Source: Cupriavidus necator (GTDB lineage: Bacteria > Pseudomonadota > Gammaproteobacteria > Burkholderiales > Burkholderiaceae). Taken from it: 64,000 nt of DNA. This document shows, piece by piece, positions 49,666 through 60,591 of this stretch. The DNA lies in NCBI GenBank assembly GCA_022041995.1, contig CP074381.1, forward strand, positions 1,302,001 to 1,366,000, given 5' to 3'. The notes below the pieces were generated by a model, which did no database searches, was not told where the DNA came from, and saw nothing but the letters and a program-made list of their open reading frames with translations. How positions within the stretch are numbered: the stretch's first letter is position 1; the number at the start of each line of letters is the position of its first letter. The position numbers and the translations under genes were made by a program.

Positions 49666-50526
49666 ATGTGGATCGACACCCACTGCCACCTCGATGCCAG
49701 CGAGTTCGACGCTGACCGCCAGCAGGTGGCCGACGCGGCCGAGGCCGCCGGCGTGCGCGGCATCGTGGTGCCGGCGGTGGCAGTGTGGAACTTCGAGGCC
49801 GTGCGCGCGCTGGCGCGCCACGATGCGCGCTGCGTCTATGCGCTGGGCATCCATCCGCTATGCTCGCCCGGCGCAGGCCAGGCCGACCTTGACACGCTGC
49901 GGCGCGAGGTAGCGGCCAGCATGGGCGACCCGCGCTTTGTCGGCATCGGCGAGATCGGGCTCGACTTCTTCGTCGCGGGGCTGGATGCGGAGCACCAGAC
50001 CTGGCTCTACGTGGAGCAGCTGAAGATTGCGCGCGAATTTGACCTGCCGGTGCTGCTGCATGTGCGCAAGTCGCAGGACCAGGTTGGCGCGCAGTTGCGC
50101 AAGCTGGGCGTGAAGCGCGGCATTGCCCACGCCTTCAACGGCAGCAATGAACAGGCGCGGCGCTTTGTCGAGCAGGGCCTGAAGCTCGGCTTCGGCGGCA
50201 ATGTCACCTTCAGCCGTGCGCGGCAGATCCGCCGGCTGGCGACGGAGCTGCCGCTGGAGGCGCTGGTGCTGGAAACCGACGCACCCGACATCGCGCCGGC
50301 GTGGCTGTCTGACGATCAGTTCGGCGAACAGCACAAGGCGCGCAACACGCCGGCGGAGGTGGCGGGCGTGGCACGTGTGATGGCTGAATTGCGGGAAATC
50401 AATGCGATGACGCTGGCGCAGGCGACATGGCGCAACGCCGTGGATGCGATGCCGCGGCTGGCGGGGTTTGCGGACACCATGGCCCCCCCGGTTTGCACCG
50501 GACACACAACTTCCAATTCTTCTTGA
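49666..50526 (+). CDS. TatD family metal-dependent hydrolase
   Basis: A 286-residue TIM-barrel hydrolase with the metal motif DTHCHLD at the N-terminus, GEIGLDFF, the His in VLLHVRKSQ, the His in IAHAFNGS and the late ETDAPDI. TatD proteins act as DNases or on peptide/nucleotide substrates; the true role is uncertain. It follows lolD by 13 bases, so it may be co-transcribed. The last 20 residues after the domain are of low conservation. Confidence 0.92.
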   Translation: MWIDTHCHLDASEFDADRQQVADAAEAAGVRGIVVPAVAVWNFEAVRALARHDARCVYALGIHPLCSPGAGQADLDTLRREVAASMGDPRFVGIGEIGLDFFVAGLDAEHQTWLYVEQLKIAREFDLPVLLHVRKSQDQVGAQLRKLGVKRGIAHAFNGSNEQARRFVEQGLKLGFGGNVTFSRARQIRRLATELPLEALVLETDAPDIAPAWLSDDQFGEQHKARNTPAEVAGVARVMAELREINAMTLAQATWRNAVDAMPRLAGFADTMAPPVCTGHTTSNSS

Positions 50527-50598
50527 CGGGCTGACAAGCTTGCCGCGCCCTGGCGCGGGTACAACTCCGGCTATGCAAGATCAGCCGGGGGAGGTGCC

Positions 50599-53003
50599 GT
50601 GCGTCGGTTCGTGTTGGCCTATGTGGCGGGATGCTGGATGCTGCAGCAGCAGTCAACGCTGCCGCCGGGCGATGGCTTGCACCTGCTTGCCGTTGCGCTG
50701 GCGCTGGTGGCTGTCGGCATGGCCTTGTGGGGCAGGCATTGGCATGTCACGCTGCGCGGCCTGGCGCTTGCCGGGGTGGCGTTCGGCGCCGCGTTCTGCT
50801 GGTCGGCGTGGCGGGCAGAACTGCGCATGCGCGACTGGCTGCCGGCAACGCTGGAGTCGCGCGACTTCGACGCGCGCGGCGTAGTGTCGGGCCTGCCCGC
50901 GAATACCGCCGCCGGGACGCGCTTTGCCTTTACCCTGGAGCCGGGCGCTGCGCTGCCTCGCCACGTGATCCTCAACTGGCGCGGCGCGCCGCCGGACCTG
51001 CGTCCCGGCCAGCGCCTCACGCTGACCGTACGCCTGCGGCGTCCGCGCGGGCTCGCCAATCCCTTTGGCTTTGACTACGCCTACTGGCTGCTGGCGCAAG
51101 GCTATGGCGCCACCGGCTATGTGCGCCGCGCGCAAGGGCCAGCGCAGGATGCGTCCCGGGAGCGGCTGGCATGGCGCGTGCAAGCCCGGCGCGCCGCCGT
51201 GCGCGAGCATCTGCGCGCGGCACTGCCGGCCAATGCCCGTTTCGGTGCGGTGCTGATTGCGCTGGTGATCGGCGACCAGCGCGGCATCCATGCGGATGAC
51301 TGGCAGGTGTTCCGGCGCACGGGCGTCAGCCACCTGGTTGCCATTTCGGGGCTGCATATCACCATGATCGCCGGCATGGCGGCGTCGCTTGCCGGGCTGT
51401 TATGGCGGCATTCGTTCGGACTCGGCCGCTGGTTGCGCCGGCCGCTGCCGCTGTGGCTGCCGGCCCGGCAGGCTGCCCTGGTGGCGGCGGTGGCGAGTGC
51501 GCTGGCGTATGGATTGCTGGCTGGCATGCAGATCCCGGCGCTGCGCACCGTGGCCATGCTGTGCGTGGCTGCCGTTGCGGTCTGGGGGGCGCGCGCGCCG
51601 CCCGCCTCGGTGGTGCTGGCCTGGGCGGCGCTGGTGGCGTTGCTGCTGGATCCGTGGGCGGTGATGTTGCCCGGCTTCTGGCTGTCCTTCGGTGCGGTGG
51701 CGGTCATCTTCTTCGCGGCCCCGCCCGGCCGGGATGTCGCGGCGGCAGGGCGCTGGCAACGCCTGCGGACCACGCTTGCCGCCGGGGCGCGCACGCAGTG
51801 GGCCGTGACCATCGGCCTGGTGCCGCTGACCTTGTTGCTGTTCGGCCAGGTATCGGTGGTGTCGCCGCTGGCCAATGCGGTGGCCATCCCGGTGGTCAGC
51901 CTGCTGGTGACGCCGCTGGCGCTGCTGGCCGCGGCCGTGCCGATGGCGCTGGCCGTGCCGGTGCTGGCGGTGGCCCATCTGGCCATGGTGGCGTTGGCCG
52001 CCATGCTGGAATGGCTTTCGGTGCTGCCATGGGCGATGTGGGACGCGGCCAGTGCGGGGCCGCTGGCGCTGGCTCTCGCCGCGCTCGGGGTCGGGCTGCT
52101 GGTTGCGCCTGTCGCCACGGCACGCGTGCGATGGCACGGCGGGTTGCTGATGCTGCCGATGCTGCTGGCGCGCGGCCCCCGGTTGCGCCCGGCGAGTTCC
52201 GCGCGGTGATGCTCGACGTGGGGCAGGGCACCGCGGTGCTGGTGCGGACGCGTTCGCATGTGCTGCTGTATGACGCCGGGCCGGCCTATGCGTCGGGGTC
52301 CAGCGCCGGCGCTCAGGTGGTGGTGCCATTGCTGCGTGGCGAGGGGATTGGCCGGCTCGACCACCTGATGGTCAGCCATGAAGACGCCGACCATGCCGGC
52401 GGTGTGGCGGACGTTGCTGCGGCGGTGGCCGTGGCCGCGCGCAGCACCGGTGCGCCCGCCGGGCACGCTTTGCTTGGCCCGGCGGCAAGCAACTGGCCGC
52501 CGTGCGCGGCGGGCCAGCAGTGGGAGTGGGACGGCGTGCGCTTTACGGTGCTGTATCCGCTCGCGGAGCAGGTCCAGCAGGCCGCCATCGCCAGCAATGC
52601 GCGCAGTTGCGTGCTGCGCGTGGACACGGCCGCCCACAGCCTGCTGCTGACCGGCGATATCGGGGTGGCGCAGGTGCGTGCGCTGATCGACCGGTTGCCG
52701 GCCGAGGCGCTGCGCGCCGACGTACTGGTGGTGCCGCACCATGGCAGTGGCACTTCGTCCGGCGCGGCCTGGCTGGAAGCGGTACGCCCGTCGGCCGCTG
52801 TGTTCCAGCTGGGTTATGCCAACCGCTACCGCCATCCGGCTGCCGAGGTATGGGAACGCTACGGCCGCGCGGGGATCCTGCGCTACCGGACCGACGAAAC
52901 CGGCGCGGTGACCATGGCCACCGCGCCCACGGGATACGCGTTATCGATGTTTCGGCAGGCACAGCCGCGCTACTGGCGGGCGCGGCCGCCGGCGCCGCGC
53001 TAG
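50599..53003 (+). CDS. comEC: ComEC/Rec2 DNA uptake channel protein, interrupted by an apparent 1-base deletion
   Basis: ComEC forms the inner-membrane channel for single-stranded DNA in natural transformation. The protein has 801 residues when one base is restored: an N-terminal domain with disulphide/OB-like features, the Competence membrane domain with many helices (about 210-500; GVSHLVAISGLHITMIAGM is the conserved entrance), and a metallo-beta-lactamase domain (VMLDVGQGTAVLV, then SHEDADHAGG, and PHHGSGTS). The frame changes at a CCCCC run (52176-52180); one more C joins LLARG with PPVAPGEFRAVMLDVGQG. The GTG at 50599 has a strong GGGGGAGG site. Its presence suggests the strain could be competent, if the other com/pil genes exist. 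Confidence 0.93.
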
Positions 53004-53007
53004 CCGG

Positions 53008-53957
53008 TTAGCTGGGCTTGCGGCGGCGCGGGCGTGTGGCGGGCGGCGCTGTCGTGGCTGGCTCCGTCCGCGCCGTGGGTTTCACGCGGGTTCTTGCCGG
53101 CGGCACGGGCCGGGCCGGCTCCGCGCCGGCAATGCGCCGTTCGCGCAGATGCGCCTTGGCGCGCTGCAGGCGGGGGCGACGGTGTCCGCGCGCGCCAGCG
53201 CCACGCCGGCGGCCAGGACGTCGCCCAGCACCAGGTGGCTGATGCGCGAGGTCATCGGCGTATAGACCTCGCTGTCTTCCTCGACGTCGGAGAACACGCA
53301 GACGTCGGCCAGCCGCGCCAGCGGCGAGCCGCTGTGCGTGATCGCCAGCACGCTGGCGCCGCTGCTGCGCGCCAGCGTGGCGGCGGTCAGCATGTCCCAG
53401 GTGCGGCCGCTGTTGGAGACCAGCACAGCCACGTCGCCACGGGCGAGCAGCGCGGCCGACATGCTGAATACATGCGGGTCGGAATACGCAACGGTCGGCA
53501 TGCCCAGCCGGAAGAACTTGTGCTGGATATCCAGCGCGACGATGCCGGAGTTGCCGCAGCCGTAGAACTCGATGCGCCGTGCGCCGGCGAGCAGCTGGAT
53601 GCCATGCTCGATCTGGTCGGCGGAGAGCGCATTGCGCACGCTCATCAGCGTGGCAATGGTGCGGTCGAAGACCTTGCCGGCGATGTCCGCCGGGCGGTCA
53701 TCGGCCGCGACGTCCTGGTGCACGAAGGGCGTGCCGCCACCGACGTTCTGTGCGAACTGCAGCTTGAATTCGCGGAAGCCGTCGTAGCCCAGTGCCGCGC
53801 AGAAGCGCGCGATGGTGGGCTGCGACACGCCGGCGCGCTCGGCCAGCTCGGGCATCGACAGCCGGATCACGGCGGCGCCATGCCGGGCGACATAGTCGGC
53901 CAGGCGGCGTTCAGAAGGGCGGAGCGTGTCGTAGACGGCTAGGATTCGGTCGCGCAT
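53008..53957 (-). CDS. hexR: HexR transcriptional regulator, interrupted by an apparent 1-base deletion
   Basis: An RpiR-family repressor of Entner-Doudoroff genes that senses 2-keto-3-deoxy-6-phosphogluconate. The N-terminal helix-turn-helix lies at about residues 1-75 (MPELAERAGVSQPTIARFCAALG), and a SIS sugar-phosphate domain at about 120-260 (GCGNSGIVALDIQHKF, SNSGRTWDML). The frame breaks at the GGGGG run 53172-53176; one more base gives RLQRAKAHLRERR and a total of 316 residues with a Pro/Arg/Thr-rich tail. It is divergent from edd, and two palindromic TGTAGA-type operators lie in between. Confidence 0.92.
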
Positions 53958-53989
53958 GGCGGCGGGCGGCAGGGTCGGGGTTTCGGATT

Positions 53990-54004
53990 TGTAGAGATTC
54001 TACA
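53990..54004. promoter_or_regulatory. HexR operator 1 (hexR side)
   Basis: TGTAGAGATTCTACA, a near-perfect palindrome 33 bases upstream of the hexR start. The same TGTAGA...TCTACA ends are found at the second site near edd, so HexR probably controls its own gene. Confidence 0.78.
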
Positions 54005-54124
54005 TCGGATGGCGCTGCATCTTGCCCGAAATGGTGCGCCGCCCGCCCTCGGGGTTTGCCCTAATTCCGGGAATTTCTGCGCAATTGTGATGCATGAGCG
54101 GGTCGACGGCGCGCTTGTGCTCGG

Positions 54125-54155
54125 TATAATGGCGGCGATCTGTAGAAAATCTACA
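54125..54155 (+). promoter_or_regulatory. edd promoter and HexR operator 2
   Basis: A perfect minus-10 TATAAT (54125-54130) has a weak minus-35 TCGACG 16 bases before it. Right behind it lies the perfect palindrome TGTAGA-AAA-TCTACA (54141-54155), so bound HexR would cover the transcription start of edd-gntK. Confidence 0.83.
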
Positions 54156-54210
54156 TGCGATGGCGCGGCATTGTCGCGCCGCCACCAAGCCCACAAGGAA
54201 CGTCTCCGCC

Positions 54211-56106
54211 ATGCCTTCTGCCGTCCATGCCGAGCTTCTTGCCGTCACCGAGCGCATCGCTGCGCGCAGCCGCGCCAGCCGCGCCGCCTACCTTGCCCGC
54301 TGCGAGCGCGCGCAGGCTGAACTTGGGCCGCTGCGCGGCATGTCCTGCGCCAACCTGGCGCACGGCTTTGCCGCACTGCCGGCCAACGACAAGCTGAAGC
54401 TGCGCGTCGACCATGCCCCCAACCTGGGCATCGTCACCGCGTACAACGACATGCTGTCGGCGCACCAGCCGTACGAGCGCTACCCCGCCGTGATCCGCGA
54501 GGCCGCGCGCGCGGTGGGCGCGGTGGCGCAGGTGGCTGGCGGCGTGCCGGCCATGTGCGACGGCATCACGCAGGGCAACCCGGGCATGGAGCTGTCGCTG
54601 TTCTCGCGCGATGCGATTGCCATGGGCACCGCGGTGGCGCTGTCGCACAACACCTTTGATGCGGCGCTGATGCTGGGCGTGTGCGACAAGATCGTGCCGG
54701 GGCTGTTGATGGGCGCGCTGCAGTTCGGTCACCTGCCGATGGTGTTCGTGCCGGCGGGCCCGATGGCCAGCGGGCTGCCCAACAAGGAGAAGGCGCGCGT
54801 GCGCCAGCTCTACGCCACCGGCCAGGTCGGGCGCGATGCGCTGCTCGAAGCCGAATGCCAGGCCTACCACGGCGCCGGCACCTGCACCTTCTACGGCACC
54901 GCCAACAGCAACCAGTTCCTGATGGAGATCATGGGCCTGCACCTGCCGGGCGCGGCCTTCGTGCATCCGGACAGCGGCCTGCGCGATGCGCTGACCGCGG
55001 CGGCCGCGCAACGCGCGATCGCCCTGCGCGCGCGCGGCGATGAATACCTGCCGCTGGCGCGCATCGTCGACGAACGCGCTATTGCCAACGCCATGGTCGG
55101 CCTGCTGGCGACTGGCGGCTCCACCAACCACACCATCCACCTGGTGGCGATGGCGCGCGCCGCGGGCATCGTGATCGACTGGAATGATTTCGACCTGCTG
55201 TCACGCATCACGCCGCTGCTGGCGCGCGTCTACCCGAATGGCTCGGCCGATGTGAACCACTTCCATGCGGCGGGCGGCGCCGGCTTCGTTATCCGCGAAC
55301 TGCTGCAGGCCGGTCTGCTGCATGAGGACGTGCAGACCGTGGCCGGCCCCGGGCTGGCCCGCTATGCGCAGGAGCCGGTGATGACCGACGGCGTGCTGCG
55401 CTGGCGCGACGGCGCCGCGCACAGCGGCGACGCGCAGGTGCTGGCGACGGCCGCGGAGCCTTTCTCGGCCGAGGGCGGGCTGCGGCTGATGCAGGGCAAC
55501 CTGGGCCGTGGCGTGATCAAGGTCTCGGCGGTGGCGCCGGAGCACCGCGTGGTGGAGGCGCCAGTGCGGGTGTTCGATGCGCAGGAGGCGCTGCAGGCTG
55601 CCTTCGATGCGGGCGAGCTGACTGGCGACCTGGTCGCGGTGGTGCGTTTCCAGGGGCCGAACGCCAACGGCATGCCCGAGCTGCACCGCCTGACCCCAGT
55701 GCTGGGCGCGCTGCAGGACGCCGGCCACAAGGTGGCGCTGGTGACCGACGGCCGCATGTCCGGCGCGTCGGGCAAGGTGCCGGCGGTGATCCACGTCGGC
55801 CCCGAGGCGCTGGCCGGTGGCGCGCTGGCGCGCGTGCGCGATGGCGACCGCATCCGTGTCGATGCCATTGCCGGCACGCTGCAGTGGCTGGGCGACGAAG
55901 GCGAATTCGCGGCGCGCGAGCTGGCCGCGGCGCCGGACGACGATTTCGCGCAGTTCAGCCTGGGGCGCGGCCTGTTTGGCCTGTTCCGGCGCCATGCGCG
56001 CATCGCGGAAGAGGGTGGCAGCGCACTTGACCTGTCCGAGGCGGATGCCGAGGCCGGCGCAGGCGGGCGCCAACGTACCGCAGCGGCGCAATCCGTCGCA
56101 CAATAG
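54211..56106 (+). CDS. edd: Phosphogluconate dehydratase
   Basis: Entner-Doudoroff enzyme that converts 6-phosphogluconate to 2-keto-3-deoxy-6-phosphogluconate using a [4Fe-4S] cluster. The 631-residue protein belongs to the IlvD/Edd family: [53 protein letters not shown] and [18 protein letters not shown]. Cysteines in MCDG and GTCTF are cluster ligands in the family. The ATG at 54211 has AAGGAA in front; the open frame upstream covers the operator and is not coding. It is followed by gntK; eda is not in the window. Confidence 0.96.
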   Translation: MPSAVHAELLAVTERIAARSRASRAAYLARCERAQAELGPLRGMSCANLAHGFAALPANDKLKLRVDHAPNLGIVTAYNDMLSAHQPYERYPAVIREAARAVGAVAQVAGGVPAMCDGITQGNPGMELSLFSRDAIAMGTAVALSHNTFDAALMLGVCDKIVPGLLMGALQFGHLPMVFVPAGPMASGLPNKEKARVRQLYATGQVGRDALLEAECQAYHGAGTCTFYGTANSNQFLMEIMGLHLPGAAFVHPDSGLRDALTAAAAQRAIALRARGDEYLPLARIVDERAIANAMVGLLATGGSTNHTIHLVAMARAAGIVIDWNDFDLLSRITPLLARVYPNGSADVNHFHAAGGAGFVIRELLQAGLLHEDVQTVAGPGLARYAQEPVMTDGVLRWRDGAAHSGDAQVLATAAEPFSAEGGLRLMQGNLGRGVIKVSAVAPEHRVVEAPVRVFDAQEALQAAFDAGELTGDLVAVVRFQGPNANGMPELHRLTPVLGALQDAGHKVALVTDGRMSGASGKVPAVIHVGPEALAGGALARVRDGDRIRVDAIAGTLQWLGDEGEFAARELAAAPDDDFAQFSLGRGLFGLFRRHARIAEEGGSALDLSEADAEAGAGGRQRTAAAQSVAQ

Positions 56107-56256
56107 CCAGGCCTGAGGCCGATTTTCCCCTGAAGTTCCCTGCGGGGCGGCAGCGCCCCCCGGACGTCTTTGCGCCGCCGCAAGGACGTCCGGCTGGACC
56201 GATAAGGACAGACAAGGATGGCGACACCATCCGATACCAAGACCGACGGAGCAGAC

Positions 56257-56763
56257 ATGATCTATATCCTGATGGGCGTTTCCGGCAGCGGCAAGACCAC
56301 GGTTGGCCAGTTGCTGGCACAGCGCCTGGGCTGCGGCTTCCATGATGCCGATGCATTCCACAGCGACGCCAACAAGGCCAAGATGCACGCGGGCATCCCG
56401 CTGACCGACGAAGACCGCTGGCCGTGGCTGGCGGCCATGCGCGCCGCCATCGACGCGGCCCGAGCCGAAGGCCGCACCCATGTGTTCACCTGCTCGGCAC
56501 TGCGCCAGGCCTACCGCGACCGGCTGACCCCGCCCGACGGCGGCGTGACCTTCGTCTTCATGAAGGGCGATGCGTCCCTGATCGGCACGCGCCTGTCCGC
56601 GCGCACGGAACACTTCTTCAACCCCGACCTGCTGCAAAGCCAGTTCGATACGCTGGAAGAGCCCAGCGACGCGCTGGTGCTCGACATCCGCCAGTCCCCC
56701 GAGGCGCTGGTCGCCACCATCCTCCAGGCCACGGTGCCCCAGGGCGCCGGCGCGGCGCGCTGA
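56257..56763 (+). CDS. gntK: Gluconokinase
   Basis: Phosphorylates gluconate to 6-phosphogluconate, the substrate of Edd encoded just upstream. The 168-residue protein has the P-loop GVSGSGKTT near the N-terminus, [31 protein letters not shown] and [10 protein letters not shown], all typical of GntK/IdnK. I prefer the ATG at 56257, with GGAG in front and the family start MIYILMG; an ATG 13 codons upstream (56218) is possible. The 150-base gap after edd holds no clear promoter, so both are probably under HexR. A strong terminator follows. Confidence 0.95.
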   Translation: MIYILMGVSGSGKTTVGQLLAQRLGCGFHDADAFHSDANKAKMHAGIPLTDEDRWPWLAAMRAAIDAARAEGRTHVFTCSALRQAYRDRLTPPDGGVTFVFMKGDASLIGTRLSARTEHFFNPDLLQSQFDTLEEPSDALVLDIRQSPEALVATILQATVPQGAGAAR

Positions 56764-56816
56764 CCTGCCGACCTCGCCGGGCGTTCCGGCCGGCCCCTTC
56801 CCGCTCGGCCCGCAAG

Positions 56817-56847
56817 CGGCCGCCAGCCAGGCTGGCGGCCGTTTTTT
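56817..56847 (+). terminator. Intrinsic terminator of edd-gntK
   Basis: A 12-base GC stem (CGGCCGCCAGCC / GGCTGGCGGCCG) with a single-base centre and six T behind it, 54 bases after gntK. Confidence 0.9.
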
Positions 56848-56905
56848 CGTGCGCTGGCAGACATCTTGCTAGTTCACTTTCCGTGCCGGCCGGGCACCCG
56901 CCAGC

Positions 56906-56933
56906 TTGCGGGTTTCGCCGGTACGGGTATGCT
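56906..56933 (+). promoter_or_regulatory. Possible promoter of the Anbu/ATP-grasp operon
   Basis: TTGCGG, 16 bases, TATGCT lies about 160 bases before the ATP-grasp gene, in the only long non-coding gap before the operon. The match is partial, so this is a suggestion. Further on, the 11-base word AAAACCAGGGC is repeated directly at 57002-57023. Otherwise the 56764-57094 gap holds only the gntK terminator. Confidence 0.35.
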
Positions 56934-57001
56934 GAAAGGGCCAGTGACTCGACAGTATCGCCGTGAGCCCCGAACGGGCAGGCGCGGCGGGCTGGGGACA
57001 G

Positions 57002-57023
57002 AAAACCAGGGCAAAACCAGGGC
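57002..57023 (+). repeat. Direct tandem repeat of 11 bases
   Basis: AAAACCAGGGC occurs twice without a gap, upstream of the ATP-grasp gene. It might be a regulator's pair of half sites on the same helix face (11-base spacing) or a chance duplication. Confidence 0.45.
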
Positions 57024-57094
57024 AGCCGGTAGCGACCCCGAAGTCGCAGTGAAGCGGTAGCACCGGAAGCCCGCGACATGGAGGAACGGCCATC

Positions 57095-58569
57095 ATGGCG
57101 GGGCGGTATTTCGACGAGATGCTGGACTGGCGCACGGACGGGGCGCAATGGGTCATCCAGGCGGGGCAAGCATTGCCTGAAGGCGCGGCGCGGCCGCATT
57201 ACCGGCATTTCGCTGACTGGCTGGCGCGGCAGTCTGAAAGCACGATGGGCAACAAGCGCGCCGAGGCCGACCTGATCTTCCGGCGTGTGGGCATTACCTT
57301 TGCCGTCTATGGCGACAAGGATGAAGCCAACAGCGGCACCGAACGCACCATTCCGTTCGACGTGATCCCGCGCATCTTCCCGGCCAGCGAATGGGCGCTG
57401 CTGGAAAAAGGCCTGCGCCAGCGCGTGGCCGCGCTCAACCGCTTTGTCCACGACATCTACCACGGCCAGGACATCATCCGCGCCGGCGTGATTCCGCCCG
57501 ACCAGATCTACAACAACGCCCAGTACCGGCCCGAGATGCTCGGCGTAAACGTGCCGCACGACATCTATGCGCACGTGGCCGGCATCGACGTGGTGCGCGC
57601 CGGCGAGGGCGAGTTCTACGTGCTGGAAGACAACCTGCGCGTGCCCTCGGGCGTGTCGTACATGCTGGAAAACCGCAAGATGATGATGCGGTTGTTCCCG
57701 GACCTGTTCGCGCGCAACCGCGTGGCGCCGGTGGCCCACTATCCTGACCTGTTGCTCGACATGCTGCGCGGGGTATCGCCGCAGGCCATTGCCGATCCCA
57801 CCGTGGTGGTGCTGACGCCGGGCATGTACAACTCGGCCTACTTCGAGCATGCCTTCCTGGCGCAGCAGATGGGCGTGGAGCTGGTCGAAGGCAGCGATCT
57901 CTTCGTCGAGGACGATCACCTGTTCATGCGCACCACGCAGGGCCCGCAGCGCGTCGACGTGATCTACCGCCGCGTCGACGACGACTTCCTCGACCCGCTG
58001 GTGTTCCGCCACGATTCCTCGCTGGGCGCGGCCGGCCTGCTGTCGGTCTACCGCGCCGGCAACGTGACCATCTGCAACGCCATCGGCACGGGCGTGGCCG
58101 ACGACAAGTCGATCTATCCGTACGTGCCCGACATGATCCGCTTCTACCTGGGCGAAGAGGCGATCCTCAGCAACGTGCCGACCTATATGTGCCGGCGCCC
58201 GGACGACCTGCAGTATGTGCTGGACCATATGGAAGCGCTGGTGGTCAAGGAAACCCACGGCGCCGGCGGCTACGGCATGCTGGTCGGCCCGGCCGCCACG
58301 CGGGCCGAGATCGATGCCTTCCGCGAAGTGGTGAAGGCGCGCCCGGAGCAGTACATCGCGCAGCCGACGCTGTCGCTGTCGACCTGCCCGACCTATGTGG
58401 AGTCGGGCATCGCGCCGCGCCATATCGATCTGCGCCCGTTCGTGCTGTCAGGCAAGGAGGTGCGCATGGTGCCCGCGGCCTGACCCGCGTGGCGCTGCGC
58501 GAAGGCTCGCTGGTGGTGAATTCCTCGCAAGGGGGCGGCACCAAGGACACCTGGGTGCTGGAACGATGA
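57095..58569 (+). CDS. Circularly permuted ATP-grasp protein, interrupted by an apparent 1-base deletion
   Basis: A 491-residue protein when one base is restored, of the circularly permuted ATP-grasp type 2 family (earlier DUF404/DUF407). The pattern [58 protein letters not shown] and the final [13 protein letters not shown] is diagnostic. ATP-grasp enzymes join a carboxylate to an amine with ATP; this family is predicted to make or attach a peptide. The frame ends early at VRMVPAA because a G is missing at about 58475; restored, it reads [17 protein letters not shown]. It is the first gene of an operon with alpha-E, transglutaminase and Anbu genes. Confidence 0.92.
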
Positions 58570-58636
58570 ACGCGAACCACTTGATGACCGCCGCAATGAC
58601 CGCCATGGCGACCGCCGCCACGCCAGGAGAGCCCGC

Positions 58637-59590
58637 ATGCTGAGCCGCACCGCCGACCACCTGTTCTGGATGGCCCGCTACACCGAGCGCGCGGAGAACA
58701 CCGCGCGCATGCTCGACGTCAACTACCAGACCTCGCTCTTGCCGCAATCGGCCGAGGTGGCCGAGCAGGGCTGGTGGGCCATGCTCGATATCTCCGAACT
58801 GACCGACGTTTTCGACCACAAGTACGGACTGCTGTCGCGCGATGATGTGATCGACTTCATGGTGCGCGACATGACCAACGCCTCGTCCATCATGAGCTGC
58901 CTGCGCGCGGCGCGCGAGAACGCGCGCGCGGTGCGCGGCTCGCTGACCACCGAGGTCTGGGAGACCGTCAACACCACCTGGCTGGAGGTGCAGCGCCTGA
59001 TCGCCGACGGCGTGCTGAAGGAAGACCCGTCGCGCTTCTTCGAGTGGGTCAAGTTCCGCTCGCACCTGGCGCGCGGGGTCCAGTTCGGCACCATGCTCAA
59101 GGACGATGCCTTCCACTTCATGCGGCTGGGCACGTTTCTGGAGCGCGCCGACAACACCGCGCGGATACTCGACGTCAAGTTCCAGGCATCGGGCAGCGAC
59201 GAGAGCGATGCCAACCGGGACCAGAACGATTTCTATCACTGGGCCGCGGTGCTGCGCTCGGTATCGGGCTTCGAGGTCTACCGCAAGGTCTATCGCGCGG
59301 TCATTACGCCGCAGCGTGTGGCCGAGCTGCTGATTCTGCGGCCCGACATGCCGCGCTCGCTGGTGTCGAGCATGGACGAGGTGGTGGCCATCCTCCACAC
59401 GGTGCGCAACCAGCAATCGGCGGAAACTGAGCGCCAGGCTGGTAAACTCCACGCCGACCTGAAGTACGCGCGCATCGACGATATTTTCGCGGTCGGCCTG
59501 CACCCGTACCTGACCAGCTTCCTGGAGCGCATCGGCGATCTCGGCAATGGCATCAGCCGGGACTTCCTCGTGCCGCTGCTGGCTGCCTGA
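58637..59590 (+). CDS. Alpha-E domain protein
   Basis: A 317-residue helical protein of the alpha-E family (earlier DUF403), starting MLSRTADHLFWMARYTERAENTARML, a conserved helix pair, with RAREN and LGTFLERADNTARILD as the second repeat of the same RxEN/RADNTAR pattern. It has no known activity and is almost always encoded next to circularly permuted ATP-grasp and transglutaminase genes, as here. It may form a scaffold or partner for the ATP-grasp enzyme. The gene is 67 bases after the ATP-grasp stop. Confidence 0.93.
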   Translation: MLSRTADHLFWMARYTERAENTARMLDVNYQTSLLPQSAEVAEQGWWAMLDISELTDVFDHKYGLLSRDDVIDFMVRDMTNASSIMSCLRAARENARAVRGSLTTEVWETVNTTWLEVQRLIADGVLKEDPSRFFEWVKFRSHLARGVQFGTMLKDDAFHFMRLGTFLERADNTARILDVKFQASGSDESDANRDQNDFYHWAAVLRSVSGFEVYRKVYRAVITPQRVAELLILRPDMPRSLVSSMDEVVAILHTVRNQQSAETERQAGKLHADLKYARIDDIFAVGLHPYLTSFLERIGDLGNGISRDFLVPLLAA

Positions 59591-59637
59591 AATGGGCCGC
59601 CGGCAGCCTCCATGTGCCGCCGCCGCGCCCTGATACC

Positions 59638-60476
59638 GTGAAATACAAGATCCATCACCATACTGTCTACCGCTATGCCGGGCCGGTGCGCCGCAGCGTG
59701 CACGAAGTGCGGCTCGAGCCGCGTTCGGCCCGCTGCAGACCGTGCACCGCTGGCAACTGGCCGCGCCTGGCAATCCGTCGGCGGCGCACGATGGCTTCGG
59801 CAACATCGTGCACAACTTCACAGTGGCCGGACCGACCAGCACCATCTCGATCGAAGCCAGCGGGGAGGTGGAAGTGCTGCCGCCGCATGGCGACCTCGAC
59901 CGGGATGGCCACCATGCGTTCTGTGACGCCCCGCCCCCCGGCGAGTCCCGGGTGTCGCCGCTGTACTTCCTCGGCAGCACGCCACTGACCTCGGCGCCGC
60001 CGGAGATGCAGGCGTTTGCCGCTCCGTTCCTGGCGGCCGGGCACGAGATTCCGGCGCTGCTGGCGCTGGCCCAGGGGATTGCTGAGCGGGTGCGCTACAA
60101 GCCCAACACCACTGACGTCGGCACTTCGGCAGCCGAGGCCTTCAGCCTGGGCAGCGGCGTGTGCCAGGACCAGGCGCAGGTGATGGTGGCGGCGTGCCGG
60201 GCGCTGGGCATCCCGGCACGCTATGTGAGCGGATACTTCTACGATCCGGCCGCGATCGAGATGGCCAGCCATGCCTGGGCCGACATATGCCTGGACCCGG
60301 CGCGCGAGGTGTGGTGCAGCGTCGACATCACCCACGGCTGCCTTACCGACGAGCGCCATATACGCCTCGCGGTGGGGCGCGATTACGCGTCAGCTGCACC
60401 AGTCAGGGGCATCCTGGAAGGGGGTTCCGGCGAGACGCTCGAAGTAAATGTGAGTATAACGCCGCTTTTTACCTGA
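59638..60476 (+). CDS. Transglutaminase-like protease family protein, interrupted by an apparent 1-base deletion
   Basis: A 279-residue cysteine enzyme of the transglutaminase-like superfamily once one base is restored. An N-terminal beta domain (KYKIHHHTVYRYAGPVRRSVHEVRLEPR) is followed by the papain-like core with catalytic Cys in GSGVCQDQA, His in SHAWADI and Asp in SVDITHG. It may cut or cross-link a peptide. The frame changes at 59727-59728: one extra G gives PRSGPLQTVHRWQLAAP. I use the GTG at 59638, directly before the conserved start; an ATG eight codons upstream is possible. It follows the alpha-E gene by 47 bases. Confidence 0.88.
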
Positions 60477-60591
60477 TTAGGTGCCTGATTCCAGGCAGGG
60501 CGCGGTGCCGCGGCACCGGCGCTAGAATCCGGGGTATGCAGGCCATCGGCTGGCTACTTCCGGCCGCCGCCAAGCACACCAAAACAAGACC

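Noticed and set aside
57078..57275. Short open frame overlapping the start of the ATP-grasp gene
   Set aside because: It is in another frame of a certain gene and is not conserved-looking.
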